NCBI RefSeq assembly: GCF_021513175.1
Contig: NZ_CP090953.1
Span: 248,001-312,000 of the forward strand
DNA length: 64,000 nucleotides
Source: Sphingomonas sp. S2-65
Lineage (GTDB): Bacteria > Pseudomonadota > Alphaproteobacteria > Sphingomonadales > Sphingomonadaceae
Direction: 5' to 3'
The notes beneath the pieces were generated by a model. It was given only the letters and a program-made list of their open reading frames with translations, ran no database searches and was not told where the DNA came from. Shown in pieces: positions 36,827 to 45,165 of this stretch (positions within the stretch are counted from its first letter, which is position 1; each line of letters starts with the position of its first letter). A program made the position numbers and the translations under genes.

Positions 36827-36851
36827 GTTTATGCAATGTTCCCCTAAGTTG

Positions 36852-38036
36852 TCAAGCGAGGTTGAGGATCTCCACCGAGTCGCCGATTTCGGCGGCCGGC
36901 GCATGGGGCTGGCGCAGGATCAGACAGTGGGCGCGCGCCAGCGTCCGCAGCATCGAACTGTCCTGGATCGTGGAGGCGTAAGCGCGGCCGTCGCGCAGTT
37001 CGGCGCGTAGATAGTCGGTCCGTTCGCCATTGGCGGCCAGCGGTTCGCCTAGCACCGCCAGGCTTGCGCGCGGGAGCGGATCGGCCGCGCCGGCGAGACG
37101 CGCGACGAGCGGGCGGACGAACAGGATCGCCGTCACGAAGGCGGATACCGGATTGCCAGGAAGCCCGGTGATCAAGGTCCGTCCGAGCCGCCCGGCCATC
37201 ACCGGCTTGCCCGGACGCAGCGCCACCCGCCAGAAGTCCATTTGCGCACCCACCGCCTTCAGCGCGGGCTGGACGAGATCGTGGTCGCCCACCGACGCGC
37301 CGCCGCTGGTGACGAGCAGGTCCGCGTCGAGGCCGGAGAAGGCGGCTTCGAGCAGGTCCTGGCGATCGGGGAGGATGCCGAGATCGACGATGTCGACCGG
37401 CAGATCGGCAAGCTGTGCGGCCAGCATCAGCCGATTGGTTTCGGGAAGCTGCGCCTCGCCAACCGGGGCGCCAGGCGGCACGAGCTCGTCGCCGGTGGCG
37501 GCGATCGCGACCCGCACGCGGCGGCGGACGGGGAGCGTGGCGTGGCCCGCGGTGCCGGCCAGTGCCAGGCAGGCGGCGGTGACGCGGGTTCCGGCCTCCA
37601 GCAGGCGCTCGCCCTGGGTGAAGTCGAGGCCGCGGCGGCGGACGTTGCGGCCGAGGCGGGGCGGGCCTTCGCCGTTTAGCAGCAACGTGACGCCGTCTCG
37701 TGCGGCTTCCTCCTGGACGAGCACGGTGTCGGTGCCCGGCGGGAGCGGGGCGCCGGTGAAGATACGGGCGGCCTGACCCGGGGCAACCTCGCCCGAATAG
37801 CCGCGGCCGGCGGCGCTCTCGCCTACCACCCGCCAAGGGCCGGGCAGGTCGGCGAAGCGTATGGCATAGCCGTCCATCGCCGACAGATCGGCCGACGGCT
37901 GCGTGCGGTGGGCCAGGAGGTCGTCGGCCAACCAGCGGTTATGCGCCTGGGCGAGAGACACCTGCTCGGCCGGCACCGGTTCGGCGAGGGCGAGGAGGCG
38001 GGCCTGGGCTTCGGCAAGCGGGAGGAGCGGGCGCAT
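36852..38036 (-). CDS. moeA: Molybdopterin molybdotransferase MoeA
   Basis: 394 residues; inserts molybdate into adenylylated molybdopterin. Family motifs are SAMDGYAIRFADL near residue 52, ARIFTGAPLPPGTDTVLVQEE near residue 90, ATGDELVPPG near residue 178 and TSGGASVGDHD and GLPGNPVSAFVT further on. The start MRPLLPLAEAQ at 38036 gives normal length, although the frame stays open upstream to 38549. It belongs to the trpGDC-moaC-moeA-lexA gene order. A small gene on the opposite strand starts 178 bases upstream. Confidence 0.95.
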   Translation of the reverse strand: MRPLLPLAEAQARLLALAEPVPAEQVSLAQAHNRWLADDLLAHRTQPSADLSAMDGYAIRFADLPGPWRVVGESAAGRGYSGEVAPGQAARIFTGAPLPPGTDTVLVQEEAARDGVTLLLNGEGPPRLGRNVRRRGLDFTQGERLLEAGTRVTAACLALAGTAGHATLPVRRRVRVAIAATGDELVPPGAPVGEAQLPETNRLMLAAQLADLPVDIVDLGILPDRQDLLEAAFSGLDADLLVTSGGASVGDHDLVQPALKAVGAQMDFWRVALRPGKPVMAGRLGRTLITGLPGNPVSAFVTAILFVRPLVARLAGAADPLPRASLAVLGEPLAANGERTDYLRAELRDGRAYASTIQDSSMLRTLARAHCLILRQPHAPAAEIGDSVEILNLA

Positions 38037-38214
38037 GCCCCGTCTTTGGGGAGGCGGGCGCGGCACGCAAGGGCTTGTGCGTGCCGCGCGCGATGCGCGT
38101 GATCGGCCGAGTGGATCGTGCGGTGGTTTCTGCGTGAGGGCGGCACCGGCGCGGTTCTGGGGCGTTCCTGATGCCGAACGGGCGCATCTCCGCGCCCTGA
38201 TGGGAGATATTGGA

Positions 38215-38430
38215 ATGAATGACGTCACCACCGCGCCGACGACCGACGCTGCGCCCGCTTCGAATAAGAAGACAGCGCTGACCGACGCGTTCCGCGAGCA
38301 TTTCACGGGCGACGCGCCGCTCACCGAGAAGGCGAAGGGGTTTGCCAAGGCACGTCCCTGGACCAGCGCGGCGTTCCTTGGAGTGGCGGCGATCGCGGTG
38401 CTGAACACGCTGCGCGGTTCGCGCGGGTGA
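38215..38430 (+). CDS. Small protein with a C-terminal hydrophobic segment, unknown function
   Basis: 71 residues beginning MNDVTTAPTTDAAPASNKK: a polar, Thr/Ala-rich start, a middle with AFREHFTGDAPLTEKAKGFAK, and one hydrophobic stretch (SAAFLGVAAIAVLNTL) near the end that could be a tail anchor. GGGAG lies eight bases upstream of the ATG. It is the only plus-strand gene in this stretch, and a repeat with a terminator-like hairpin follows about 160 bases later. Family not recognised. Confidence 0.6.
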   Translation: MNDVTTAPTTDAAPASNKKTALTDAFREHFTGDAPLTEKAKGFAKARPWTSAAFLGVAAIAVLNTLRGSRG

Positions 38431-38551
38431 TGGGATCGGGCCGGTGCCGGGTGGCGCCGGCCTGGTTGCCGGAGTGCGTGGATGGTTGAAGCGGGTTGTT
38501 CGGCTTTGCGGCGGTCTGCGCGGTGACTGGTTTTTGAGGGTGGTCCCATGA

Positions 38552-38616
38552 GGGGAATACCCCTCCACCACGCACTGCGTGCGCGGTCCCCCTCCCCCTC
38601 CGGGGGAGGTTTTTTT
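38552..38616. repeat. Intergenic palindromic repeat, copy 1, ending in a terminator-like hairpin
   Basis: The element consists of a GGGGAATACCCCTCCACCA start, a short central palindrome (CGCACTGCGTGCG), and GGTCCCCC followed by an 8-bp hairpin CCTCCCCC/GGGGGAGG (38591-38609) with seven T. It resembles the inverted pair at 42424-42556 and could terminate the 38215 gene. Confidence 0.7.
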
Positions 38617-38649
38617 GTGGGCGTGCTGCGGATGCGGCGCGCTGGTGTG

Positions 38650-38696
38650 AGGGGAATAGCCCGCCACCGCCTCCTCCGGGGGAGGATTTTCTTAGG
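38650..38696. repeat. Decayed second copy of the intergenic repeat
   Basis: GGGGAATAGCCCGCCACCGCC followed by CCTCC...GGGGGAGG and TTTTCTT repeats the start and end of the element at 38552 but lacks its middle. It touches the 3' end of the PilZ gene. Confidence 0.5.
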
Positions 38697-39645
38697 TTGG
38701 GCGGCGTTGGCCGGTGATCGCGCCTAGGTCGCTGGGGCGCAGAGGGAGGCGGAATTCGCAGAGGATGCGGCCGTTTGCCGTTTCCACGACCGAGGCGGGA
38801 CCGCCGCCGATTTCGGGCAGCGAGACCCAGAGCTGCGCACCCGGCAGCAGATGTGCGCGGGTTTCGAGTTCGACAAGCTGGGCGGTGATGCCGCGGACGC
38901 GCGCGTTCCACCAGCGCACGCCCTCACGGACGCGGGCGGGGGCGTCGAGGCGGATGGCGTGCTTGTCGGGGATCATCCCTTCGGCCTCGGCCTCGACCGA
39001 AGTGGCGGGCACGCCGGCGAGCGCGGCCTGCTGGACGCCGCGCAGCCAGGGCATCAGCGTCTGCCAGCCCAGATCCTCATCGAAGGCGATGCCCGCCAGC
39101 CGCTCGCGCGCCCAGCGGACGGTGCCGCCCAGCGGGCGCAGACCGTCCAGCGTGAGTTGGACGGGATCGTCGCGCTTGAGGTCGAGCGTGCTTTCGATCG
39201 CGAGCCCACCCTGGGAGATGTTGCGAGTGCGACCATGCTCCACCCGGCCGCCCTGGCGGATGGCGACGGTCTGGCGCAGCTCGACGCGGGGCAAGTGGCG
39301 GCGGTCCGCGGGGAGCGCGGCGATGGTACGGGCGATGGTGCCGATCACGTCGATCGGCTGGTCGAACAGGATGCCGGCTTCGCCTTCGGTGATCCACTCG
39401 ACGCGGCCGGCAATGCCCTGGCCATTGGAAAGTTCGAGGGTGATAGCATCGCCGGCGGCCAAGCTGGCGGTCAGGCACAAGGTCGCGCCGACGGCGGTCA
39501 GCTTTTCGAGCGAGCAGGGAAATTGCGCGTCGGCGGCGATCAGGAGTGCGGCGTCGAACGCGGTATGGGCTTCGCGCGCGTCCGCGAACGCGCGGGGCGG
39601 ATCGGCCGCGAGGCTGAAAACGGTACCGGACCTGACAGGCTGCAT
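38692..39645 (-). CDS. Multi-PilZ domain protein
   Basis: 317 residues, soluble. The central PilZ domain is well formed: RHLPR (RxxxR) near residue 116 and NISQGGLAIE near residue 142, then LGGTVRWARE and GIAFDE, so it should bind c-di-GMP. The regions before it (SLEKLTAVGATLCLTASL, RVEWITEGEAGILFDQP) and after it (DKHAIRLDAPARVREGVRW, TAQLVELETRAHL) look like degenerate PilZ copies, giving perhaps three tandem domains. Single gene between moaC and moeA, with repeats at its 3' end. Confidence 0.8.
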   Translation of the reverse strand: MQPVRSGTVFSLAADPPRAFADAREAHTAFDAALLIAADAQFPCSLEKLTAVGATLCLTASLAAGDAITLELSNGQGIAGRVEWITEGEAGILFDQPIDVIGTIARTIAALPADRRHLPRVELRQTVAIRQGGRVEHGRTRNISQGGLAIESTLDLKRDDPVQLTLDGLRPLGGTVRWARERLAGIAFDEDLGWQTLMPWLRGVQQAALAGVPATSVEAEAEGMIPDKHAIRLDAPARVREGVRWWNARVRGITAQLVELETRAHLLPGAQLWVSLPEIGGGPASVVETANGRILCEFRLPLRPSDLGAITGQRRPT

Positions 39646-39764
39646 GACGTGGGTACTACTTTCGGCTCGGTCCTTCAGGGCCAGCTTTGACGACGGTGGT
39701 TGAATCCGGCGTTAACGGCACCGCCGTGGGAAACCCTTGAGGTGCCGCAAGGGTCCGGTGCCAG

Positions 39765-40232
39765 TCAGGCGGCCCAGTCGCCGGACTTGCCGCCCTTCTT
39801 GGAGAGCAGGCGGACGTCGCCGATGACCATCGCCTTATCGATCGCCTTGGCCATGTCGTAGAGCGTGAGCAGCGCAACGGTGGCGGCGGTGAGCGCTTCC
39901 ATCTCCACCCCGGTCTGGCCGTGGGTGGCGGCGGTGGCGGTGACAGTCACGCCGGTGTCGTCGGGGGCGAGGTCGATCGCGACGCGGGTGAGCGGGAGCG
40001 GGTGGCAGAGCGGGATCAGCTCGGCGGTCTTCTTGGCGGCCATGATGCCGGCGATGCGGGCGGTGGCGAGGACGTCGCCTTTCTTGACCGCGCCTTCCTT
40101 GATCGCCGTGGCGGCTTCTTGCGACATGGTGATGCGGCCGGCGGCGATGGCTTCGCGGCTGGTGGGTTGCTTGTGGCCGACATCGACCATGTGGGCGGCG
40201 CCGGTTTCGTCGAGATGGGTTAGCTGGGACAT
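39765..40232 (-). CDS. moaC: Cyclic pyranopterin monophosphate synthase MoaC
   Basis: 155 residues; converts the MoaA product to cPMP in molybdenum cofactor synthesis. Motifs: [15 protein letters not shown] near residue 15, [12 protein letters not shown] near residue 71 and [22 protein letters not shown] near residue 105. The start [11 protein letters not shown] at 40232 is preferred to in-frame ATGs at 40244 and 40268. It follows trpC in gene order but is separated from it by a 376-base repeat-rich gap. Confidence 0.96.
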   Translation of the reverse strand: MSQLTHLDETGAAHMVDVGHKQPTSREAIAAGRITMSQEAATAIKEGAVKKGDVLATARIAGIMAAKKTAELIPLCHPLPLTRVAIDLAPDDTGVTVTATAATHGQTGVEMEALTAATVALLTLYDMAKAIDKAMVIGDVRLLSKKGGKSGDWAA

Positions 40233-40283
40233 CGGGGTTGGCATGCGCTGGGTTTGGGTGCGGGGCAAGCTTTGGGGAGCTCT

Positions 40284-40357
40284 TGGTTCACGCGAAGGCG
40301 CGAAGACGCGAAGGGTAGAAGAGAGGGGTTCGCGCAGAGGCGCGGAGGCGCAGAGAG
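40284..40357. repeat. Left arm of a large inverted repeat
   Basis: Contains GGTTCACGCGAAGGCG, a CGCGAAG-type stretch and CGCAGAGGCGCGGAGGCGCAGAG. Its reverse complement recurs at 40451-40563. The gap between moaC and trpC (40233-40608) holds only these two arms and about 90 bases between them; I see no gene in it. Confidence 0.75.
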
Positions 40358-40450
40358 GTGTCGACGCAGTAGCGGGGGGGGGCCGCGTCAGCGGCAGAAA
40401 ACTGGAAGCGTTGGTTGATTGAGGCCGCCGCTTGCGCGGCGGATCAAACT

Positions 40451-40563
40451 TCTCTGCGCCTCTGCGCCTCTGCGCCTCTGCGCCTCTGCGCCTCTGCGCC
40501 TCTGCGCCTCTGCGCCTCTGCGTGAACCTCTTGTTCTTTGCGCCTTCGCGCCTTCGCGTGTGA
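40451..40563. repeat. Right arm of the inverted repeat with an octamer tandem array
   Basis: Eight perfect tandem copies of TCTGCGCC (40453-40516) plus a partial ninth are followed by GTGAACCTC and a (GCGCCTTC)-like stretch. The order mirrors the left arm in reverse complement. The array makes a false open reading frame on the minus strand. Confidence 0.85.
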
Positions 40564-40608
40564 CATTTTCACACCTCCCCCGCTGAAGCCGGGGCGGTAG
40601 CCGGTGGG

Positions 40609-41379
40609 TCAGCCTACCATCGTACGGGTGGCGGCTTCGATGTCGGGTTGGCGCATCAGCGATTCGCCGATCAGGAAGCAGCGGATAGCGTGTTCGGCCA
40701 TGGCGTCGAGGTCGGCGCGGCTGGTGAGGCCGGACTCGGCGACGAAGGTGCAGTCCCTGGGCGCGCGGGCGACGAGTTCGTAGGTTTTTTGAACGTCGAC
40801 TTCGAAGGTCTTGAGGTTGCGGTTGTTGACGCCGATCAGGCGCGACTTGAGGGTGAGCGCGCGGTCGAGTTCCTGGGCGTCGTGGACTTCCACGAGGACG
40901 TCCATGCCCTGTTCGAACGCGGCGGCTTCGATCTCGGCCATCTGGGTGTCTTCGAGCGCGGCGACGATGATCAGGATCGCGTCGGCACCGATCGCGCGTG
41001 CTTCCTCGACCTGCCAGGGGTCGATCATGAAGTCCTTGCGGATGACCGGCAGGTCGCACGCCGCGCGGGCGGCGATCAGATAGTCCTCGTGACCCTGGAA
41101 ATAGTCGCGGTCGGTGAGGATCGACAGGCAGGCGGCGCCGCCGGCCTGATAGGCGCGGGCATGGGCGGGGGGATCGAAGTCGGCGCGGATCAGGCCCTTC
41201 GAAGGGCTGGCCTTCTTGATCTCGGCGATCAGGCCATAGCCGCCGGCGGCGGCGCGGGCGTCGAGCGCCGCCTTGAAGCCGCGCGGGGGCGTGGGGGCGG
41301 GCCAGCGGCGCGGGGCGGCTTTGCGTGCGGCGACTTCCTCGCGCTTGGTAGCAAGGATGCGGTCGAGAATAGTGCTCAT
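40609..41379 (-). CDS. trpC: Indole-3-glycerol phosphate synthase
   Basis: 256 residues, TIM barrel, closes the indole ring in tryptophan synthesis. Conserved segments: [16 protein letters not shown] near residue 50, [15 protein letters not shown] near residue 87, [12 protein letters not shown] near residue 111, [15 protein letters not shown] and VAESGL. It is not fused to TrpF. Its ATG overlaps the trpD stop (ATGA at 41376-41379). Confidence 0.97.
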   Translation of the reverse strand: MSTILDRILATKREEVAARKAAPRRWPAPTPPRGFKAALDARAAAGGYGLIAEIKKASPSKGLIRADFDPPAHARAYQAGGAACLSILTDRDYFQGHEDYLIAARAACDLPVIRKDFMIDPWQVEEARAIGADAILIIVAALEDTQMAEIEAAAFEQGMDVLVEVHDAQELDRALTLKSRLIGVNNRNLKTFEVDVQKTYELVARAPRDCTFVAESGLTSRADLDAMAEHAIRCFLIGESLMRQPDIEAATRTMVG

Positions 41380-42371
41380 ACGTAGGCGATCCAGCGGTCG
41401 AGCAGGGCGTTGGCGCGGCCGTCGTCAATGGCCTCGGCGGCTTCGGCGGCGCCTTCGGTGAGGAACTTGGCGGTGCCGGCGACCATCAGCGCGGCGGCGG
41501 CGTTGAGCAGCACCGCGTCGCGATAGGGACCTTCGTCGCCGAGCAGCAGGCGGCGGAGCGCCAGCGCGTTGTGCGCGGGGTCGCCGCCGCGGATCGCCGC
41601 CAGCGGGTGACGGGACAGGCCTGCATCCTCGGGCGTGATGCGGGTGGGCAGGGTGGCGCTGCCGATGTTGACGGCGATGCTGGCATGTTCGGTGGAAAGC
41701 TCGTCCAGGCCTTCCTCGCCCGAGATCACGGCCGCCGCCTCGACGCCGAGCTGTTCGAGCGCCTCGGCATAGATCGGGGCGTAATCGGGGCGGGCGATGC
41801 CGATCAGCTGGCGGGTGACGTGCGCGGGATTGGCGAGCGGACCCATGAGGTTGAAGATCGTGCGGCGGGCGATGCGGCGGCGCAGCGGGCCGATGCGCGC
41901 CATCGCCGGGTGGTGGTGCTGGGCGTAGAGGAAGGCGATGCCGAGGTCGCCGAGGGTGTCTTCGGCCTGAGCGGCGGCGCGGTCGAGGTCGAGGCCCAAT
42001 GCTTCGAGGGTGTCGGCGGCGCCGGCCTTGGACGAGGCGGCGCGGTTGCCGTGCTTGGCGACGGGGACGCCGCATGCCGCGACGACCAGGCTGACGGCGG
42101 TGGAGACGTTGAGGGTGTGATGGCCGTCGCCGCCCGTGCCGCACACGTCGATCGCCCCGGCCGGGGCGGTGATCGGAATCAGGCGGGCGCGCATGGCGCG
42201 GGCGGCCTCGGCGATCTCGATGCTGGTCTCGCCGCGGACCGAGAGGGCGATGAGGAAATGCTCGATCGCTTCCTCGGGCACGGTGCCGTCGAGGATGTCG
42301 GCGAAGGCCTGCGCGGCGGATTCGCGCGAGAGCGGAGTCGCGGGGCTGGGGAGGAGGGAGAAGGTGGTCAC
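41376..42371 (-). CDS. trpD: Anthranilate phosphoribosyltransferase
   Basis: 331 residues; joins anthranilate to PRPP. The family motifs are [19 protein letters not shown] near residue 82, [20 protein letters not shown] near residue 107 and [11 protein letters not shown], plus [10 protein letters not shown]. The start is GTG at 42371. It is coupled to trpC and separated from trpG by 187 bases holding an inverted pair of intergenic repeats. Confidence 0.97.
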   Translation of the reverse strand: MTTFSLLPSPATPLSRESAAQAFADILDGTVPEEAIEHFLIALSVRGETSIEIAEAARAMRARLIPITAPAGAIDVCGTGGDGHHTLNVSTAVSLVVAACGVPVAKHGNRAASSKAGAADTLEALGLDLDRAAAQAEDTLGDLGIAFLYAQHHHPAMARIGPLRRRIARRTIFNLMGPLANPAHVTRQLIGIARPDYAPIYAEALEQLGVEAAAVISGEEGLDELSTEHASIAVNIGSATLPTRITPEDAGLSRHPLAAIRGGDPAHNALALRRLLLGDEGPYRDAVLLNAAAALMVAGTAKFLTEGAAEAAEAIDDGRANALLDRWIAYV

Positions 42372-42423
42372 GGGGTCTCTATTCCGGGGTGGCAGGGGGA
42401 AGTCGAGAGATTTGGTGAAGCAA

Positions 42424-42556
42424 TCCTCCCCGGCACGGGGAGGGGGACCATGCGCAGCATGGTGGAGGGGGCTTTCCGCTTGGTGATCGCAATGAGGAGG
42501 CCCCCCTCCACCATCAGCTTGCGCTGGCGGTCCCCCTTCCCGTCCCGGGGAGGACT
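42424..42556. repeat. Inverted pair of intergenic palindromic repeats between trpD and trpG
   Basis: TCCTCCCCGGCACGGGGAGG-GGGACCATG...GGTGGAGGGGGC (42424-42472) and its inverted partner GCCCCCCTCCACCATC...GTCCCCC...CCGTCCCGGGGAGGA (42499-42556) belong to the same element family as 38552-38616. Together they can fold into a long hairpin within the trp cluster. Confidence 0.75.
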
Positions 42557-42558
42557 GG

Positions 42559-43143
42559 TTAGGCTAGTGCTTTGGTGTTTATTCCGGCTTCCTTGAGGAA
42601 GTTGGCGAGCATCGCGTGGCCGTGTTCGGTGGCGATGCTTTCGGGGTGGAACTGGACGCCGTGGATCGGCAGTTCGCGGTGGCGGAAGCCCATTACCGAG
42701 GCGTCGGCGGCGGTGGCGTTGACCACCAGCGCTTCGGGAATGTCGGTGACGATCAGCGAATGGTAGCGGGTGGCGGTGAAGGGCGAGGGCAGGTCGGCGA
42801 ACAGGCCGGTGCCGTCATGCTCGACCGGGCAGGTCTTGCCGTGCATCAGCCCGCCGCGCACCACCTGACCGCCGAAATGCTGGCCGATCGCCTGATGGCC
42901 GAGGCATACGCCGAGCAGCGGCCGGCCGGTCTGCGCACAGGCGGCGACCAGGTCGAGGCTGATCCCGGCTTCGTTGGGGGTGCAGGGGCCCGGCGAGATC
43001 AGGAAGGCCTGGGCGTCGCTCGCGAGCGCGTCGGCGGCGGTGAGCGCGTCGTTGCGGACGACCTGCACCTCGGCGCCGAGCTCCATCAGGTAATGGACCA
43101 GGTTCCAAGTGAAGCTGTCGTAATTGTCGATGACCAGGATCAT
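42559..43143 (-). CDS. trpG: Anthranilate synthase glutamine amidotransferase component
   Basis: 194 residues, class I glutamine amidotransferase that supplies ammonia to TrpE (and often also to PabB). Motifs: [16 protein letters not shown] at the start, [11 protein letters not shown] near residue 50, the nucleophile Cys in [12 protein letters not shown] near residue 79, and [10 protein letters not shown] with catalytic His and Glu near residue 170. Start ATG at 43143; the frame continues upstream but without family character. It is separated from trpE by a small gene on the other strand. Confidence 0.97.
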   Translation of the reverse strand: MILVIDNYDSFTWNLVHYLMELGAEVQVVRNDALTAADALASDAQAFLISPGPCTPNEAGISLDLVAACAQTGRPLLGVCLGHQAIGQHFGGQVVRGGLMHGKTCPVEHDGTGLFADLPSPFTATRYHSLIVTDIPEALVVNATAADASVMGFRHRELPIHGVQFHPESIATEHGHAMLANFLKEAGINTKALA

Positions 43144-43256
43144 GGGGGTGAGGTAGGCGCTCGGGGCAGGTTGGGCAATTGCCTTGGCGCGGCCACAGAT
43201 GACGGGCAACGCTTGGGCCGACAGGGGCGTTGAGGCTTGTGTTCGAAGGAGTGTTG

Positions 43257-43661
43257 ATGCTTTCCCAGTTGCTGATCGCCGTGCTGATGGCCGCGCCCGT
43301 TCCCGTGCAGGAGCGCGGCGAAGCGAAGCAGGAGATGCCCAAGCGTATCCGCTCGATCCTGCTCTATGGCCAGGAGCAATGCCCCAAGTCGACCGACCCG
43401 GACGAAGTGGTGGTGTGCGCCAAGGGCGGCGATTCGCCGTACCGCATTCCGAAGGAATTCCGCGACCAGCCCGAGGAAGGTCCGAGCGGCCAGGCTTGGA
43501 CCAACCGAATGGAGACGGTCGAGGAAGTGAACCGCGCCGGGCTGCCCAACAGCTGCTCGCCGGTGGGCACGGGCGGGCAGACCGGGTGCACGAGGCAGTG
43601 GCTGCGGCAATGGGCGCAGGAGCGGCTGGACCAAAAGGCCAAGGCCGCCCGGGTGCCGTGA
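43257..43661 (+). CDS. Secreted protein with four cysteines, unknown function
   Basis: 134 residues: a signal peptide ([17 protein letters not shown]), then an acidic/polar mature chain with [19 protein letters not shown] near residues 41-60 and [18 protein letters not shown] near residue 110, probably two disulfides, and a Lys/Arg/Gln-rich helical end. The ATG at 43257 is chosen because AAGGAG lies just upstream; TTG at 43230 is an alternative. It stands between trpG and trpE on the opposite strand. I recognise it only as a sphingomonad-type hypothetical. Confidence 0.7.
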   Translation: MLSQLLIAVLMAAPVPVQERGEAKQEMPKRIRSILLYGQEQCPKSTDPDEVVVCAKGGDSPYRIPKEFRDQPEEGPSGQAWTNRMETVEEVNRAGLPNSCSPVGTGGQTGCTRQWLRQWAQERLDQKAKAARVP

Positions 43662-43663
43662 CG

Positions 43664-45163
43664 CTATTGCCCGAAGCGGGGTTCGTTCGCGCGGGCCACC
43701 GCTTCGCGGGCGGCGGCGAAGAGCGCGCCGGACTTGGCTTCGCATTCGCGTTGTTCGTAGGCGGGGTCGGAGTCGGCGACGATGCCGGCGCCGGCCTGGA
43801 CGTGCATGACGCCGTCCTTGACCAGCGCGGTGCGCAGGACAATGCAGCTGTCCATCGATCCGTCGGGCGAGAAATAGCCGACGCCGCCGGCATATGGCCC
43901 GCGGGTTTCCTGCTCGAGTTCGGCGATGATCTGGCAGGCGCGGACCTTGGGCGCGCCACTGACGGTGCCTGCGGGGAAGCCGGCGAACAGCGCGTCGAGC
44001 GCGTCGCTGCCGGGGGCGAGCTTGCCGACCACGTTCGAGACGATGTGCATGACGTGGCTGTAATATTCGACGGTGTAGCTGTCGGTGACGCGGACGCTGC
44101 CGGCCTGCGCGGCGCGGCCGACGTCGTTGCGGCCGAGGTCGAGCAGCATGAGATGCTCGGCGCGCTCCTTGGGATCGGCGAGCAGCGAGGCGCGGTTGGC
44201 TTCGTCCTCGGCGGCGGTATGCCCGCGCGGGCGGGTGCCGGCGATCGGGCGGATGGTGATCTCGCCGTCGCGGGCGCGGACCAGGATCTCGGGGCTCGAG
44301 CCGGTGAGCGCGAAGCCGGGAAGGTCGAGATGGTAGAGGAAGGGCGAGGGGTTTACCCGGCGCAGCGCGCGGTAGAGCTCGAAGGGGGGCAGCGTGAAGG
44401 GCGCGGTGAAGCGCTGGGCGAGCACGACCTGGAAGATGTCGCCGGCGGCGATATAGTCCTTGGCGCGGGCGACCATCTCGGCATAGCGGCCGGGGGTGAG
44501 CACGGGCTGGGGTACGATCTCGGCGGCGTCGGCGCGGACCGGCGCGGGGAGCGTGGCGCTCGCCAGACGCGCGGCGACGGCGTCGAGGCGCTCGCTTGCG
44601 GCAGCGACCAGCGCGTGGGGATCTTCGCCCGGCCAGACCGGGGCGACGAGGAACAGCGTGTCCGCCAGGCGATCGAAGATCAGGACGACCGTGGGCCGCA
44701 CGAACATCATGTCGGGGACGCCGACCGGGCTCTGCGGCGGGCGGGGCAGGTCCTCGACCAGACCGATGGTCTCGTAGCTGAAATAGCCGACCAGGCAGGC
44801 AAGCGCGCGCGGCAGTTCGGCGGGAACGTCCATGCGGCAGCGCTCGACCAGGCTGCGCAGCGCGGGAAGCGCGGGTTCGGCGCAGGGAGCGAAGGCGTCG
44901 CGGTCGGCTAGCCACTGGCCGTTGATCTCGGCGGCGGCGCCGGTGGCGCGGAAGACCAGGTCCGGCGCCAGGCCGATCAGGCTGTGGCGGCCACGGACCG
45001 AGCCGCCCTCGACCGATTCCAGCAGGAAGTCGCCCCGGCCCGGCTCGATGAGCTTGAGCGCGGCGGCGACCGGCGTCTCGGTGTCGGCGATCTCACGCCG
45101 CCACAAGAGCGCCGGCTTGCCCTCGCCAAGCGCGGCAAGGGCCGCTTCGCTGCCGTGGATCAC
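43664..45163 (-). CDS. trpE: Anthranilate synthase component I
   Basis: 499 residues; converts chorismate and ammonia to anthranilate. Chorismate-binding-domain motifs: [12 protein letters not shown] near residue 280, [17 protein letters not shown] near residue 300, [11 protein letters not shown] near residue 335 and [11 protein letters not shown], [25 protein letters not shown] segments near the end. The start is GTG at 45163, two bases after the ppiD stop, so it is probably cotranscribed with ppiD. No tryptophan leader peptide is visible in front of it. Confidence 0.97.
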   Translation of the reverse strand: MIHGSEAALAALGEGKPALLWRREIADTETPVAAALKLIEPGRGDFLLESVEGGSVRGRHSLIGLAPDLVFRATGAAAEINGQWLADRDAFAPCAEPALPALRSLVERCRMDVPAELPRALACLVGYFSYETIGLVEDLPRPPQSPVGVPDMMFVRPTVVLIFDRLADTLFLVAPVWPGEDPHALVAAASERLDAVAARLASATLPAPVRADAAEIVPQPVLTPGRYAEMVARAKDYIAAGDIFQVVLAQRFTAPFTLPPFELYRALRRVNPSPFLYHLDLPGFALTGSSPEILVRARDGEITIRPIAGTRPRGHTAAEDEANRASLLADPKERAEHLMLLDLGRNDVGRAAQAGSVRVTDSYTVEYYSHVMHIVSNVVGKLAPGSDALDALFAGFPAGTVSGAPKVRACQIIAELEQETRGPYAGGVGYFSPDGSMDSCIVLRTALVKDGVMHVQAGAGIVADSDPAYEQRECEAKSGALFAAAREAVARANEPRFGQ

Positions 45164-45165
45164 GC

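Noticed and set aside
39701..39715. TTAA-N7-TTCA, near a CtrA half-site pair, upstream of the multi-PilZ gene
   Set aside because: One half is imperfect and no second site is seen. It is too weak to list without binding data.
40388..41428. Minus-strand frame with RRGAEAQ repeats overlapping trpC
   Set aside because: The repeats are the TCTGCGCC octamer array translated out of frame, and the rest is trpC in the wrong frame.
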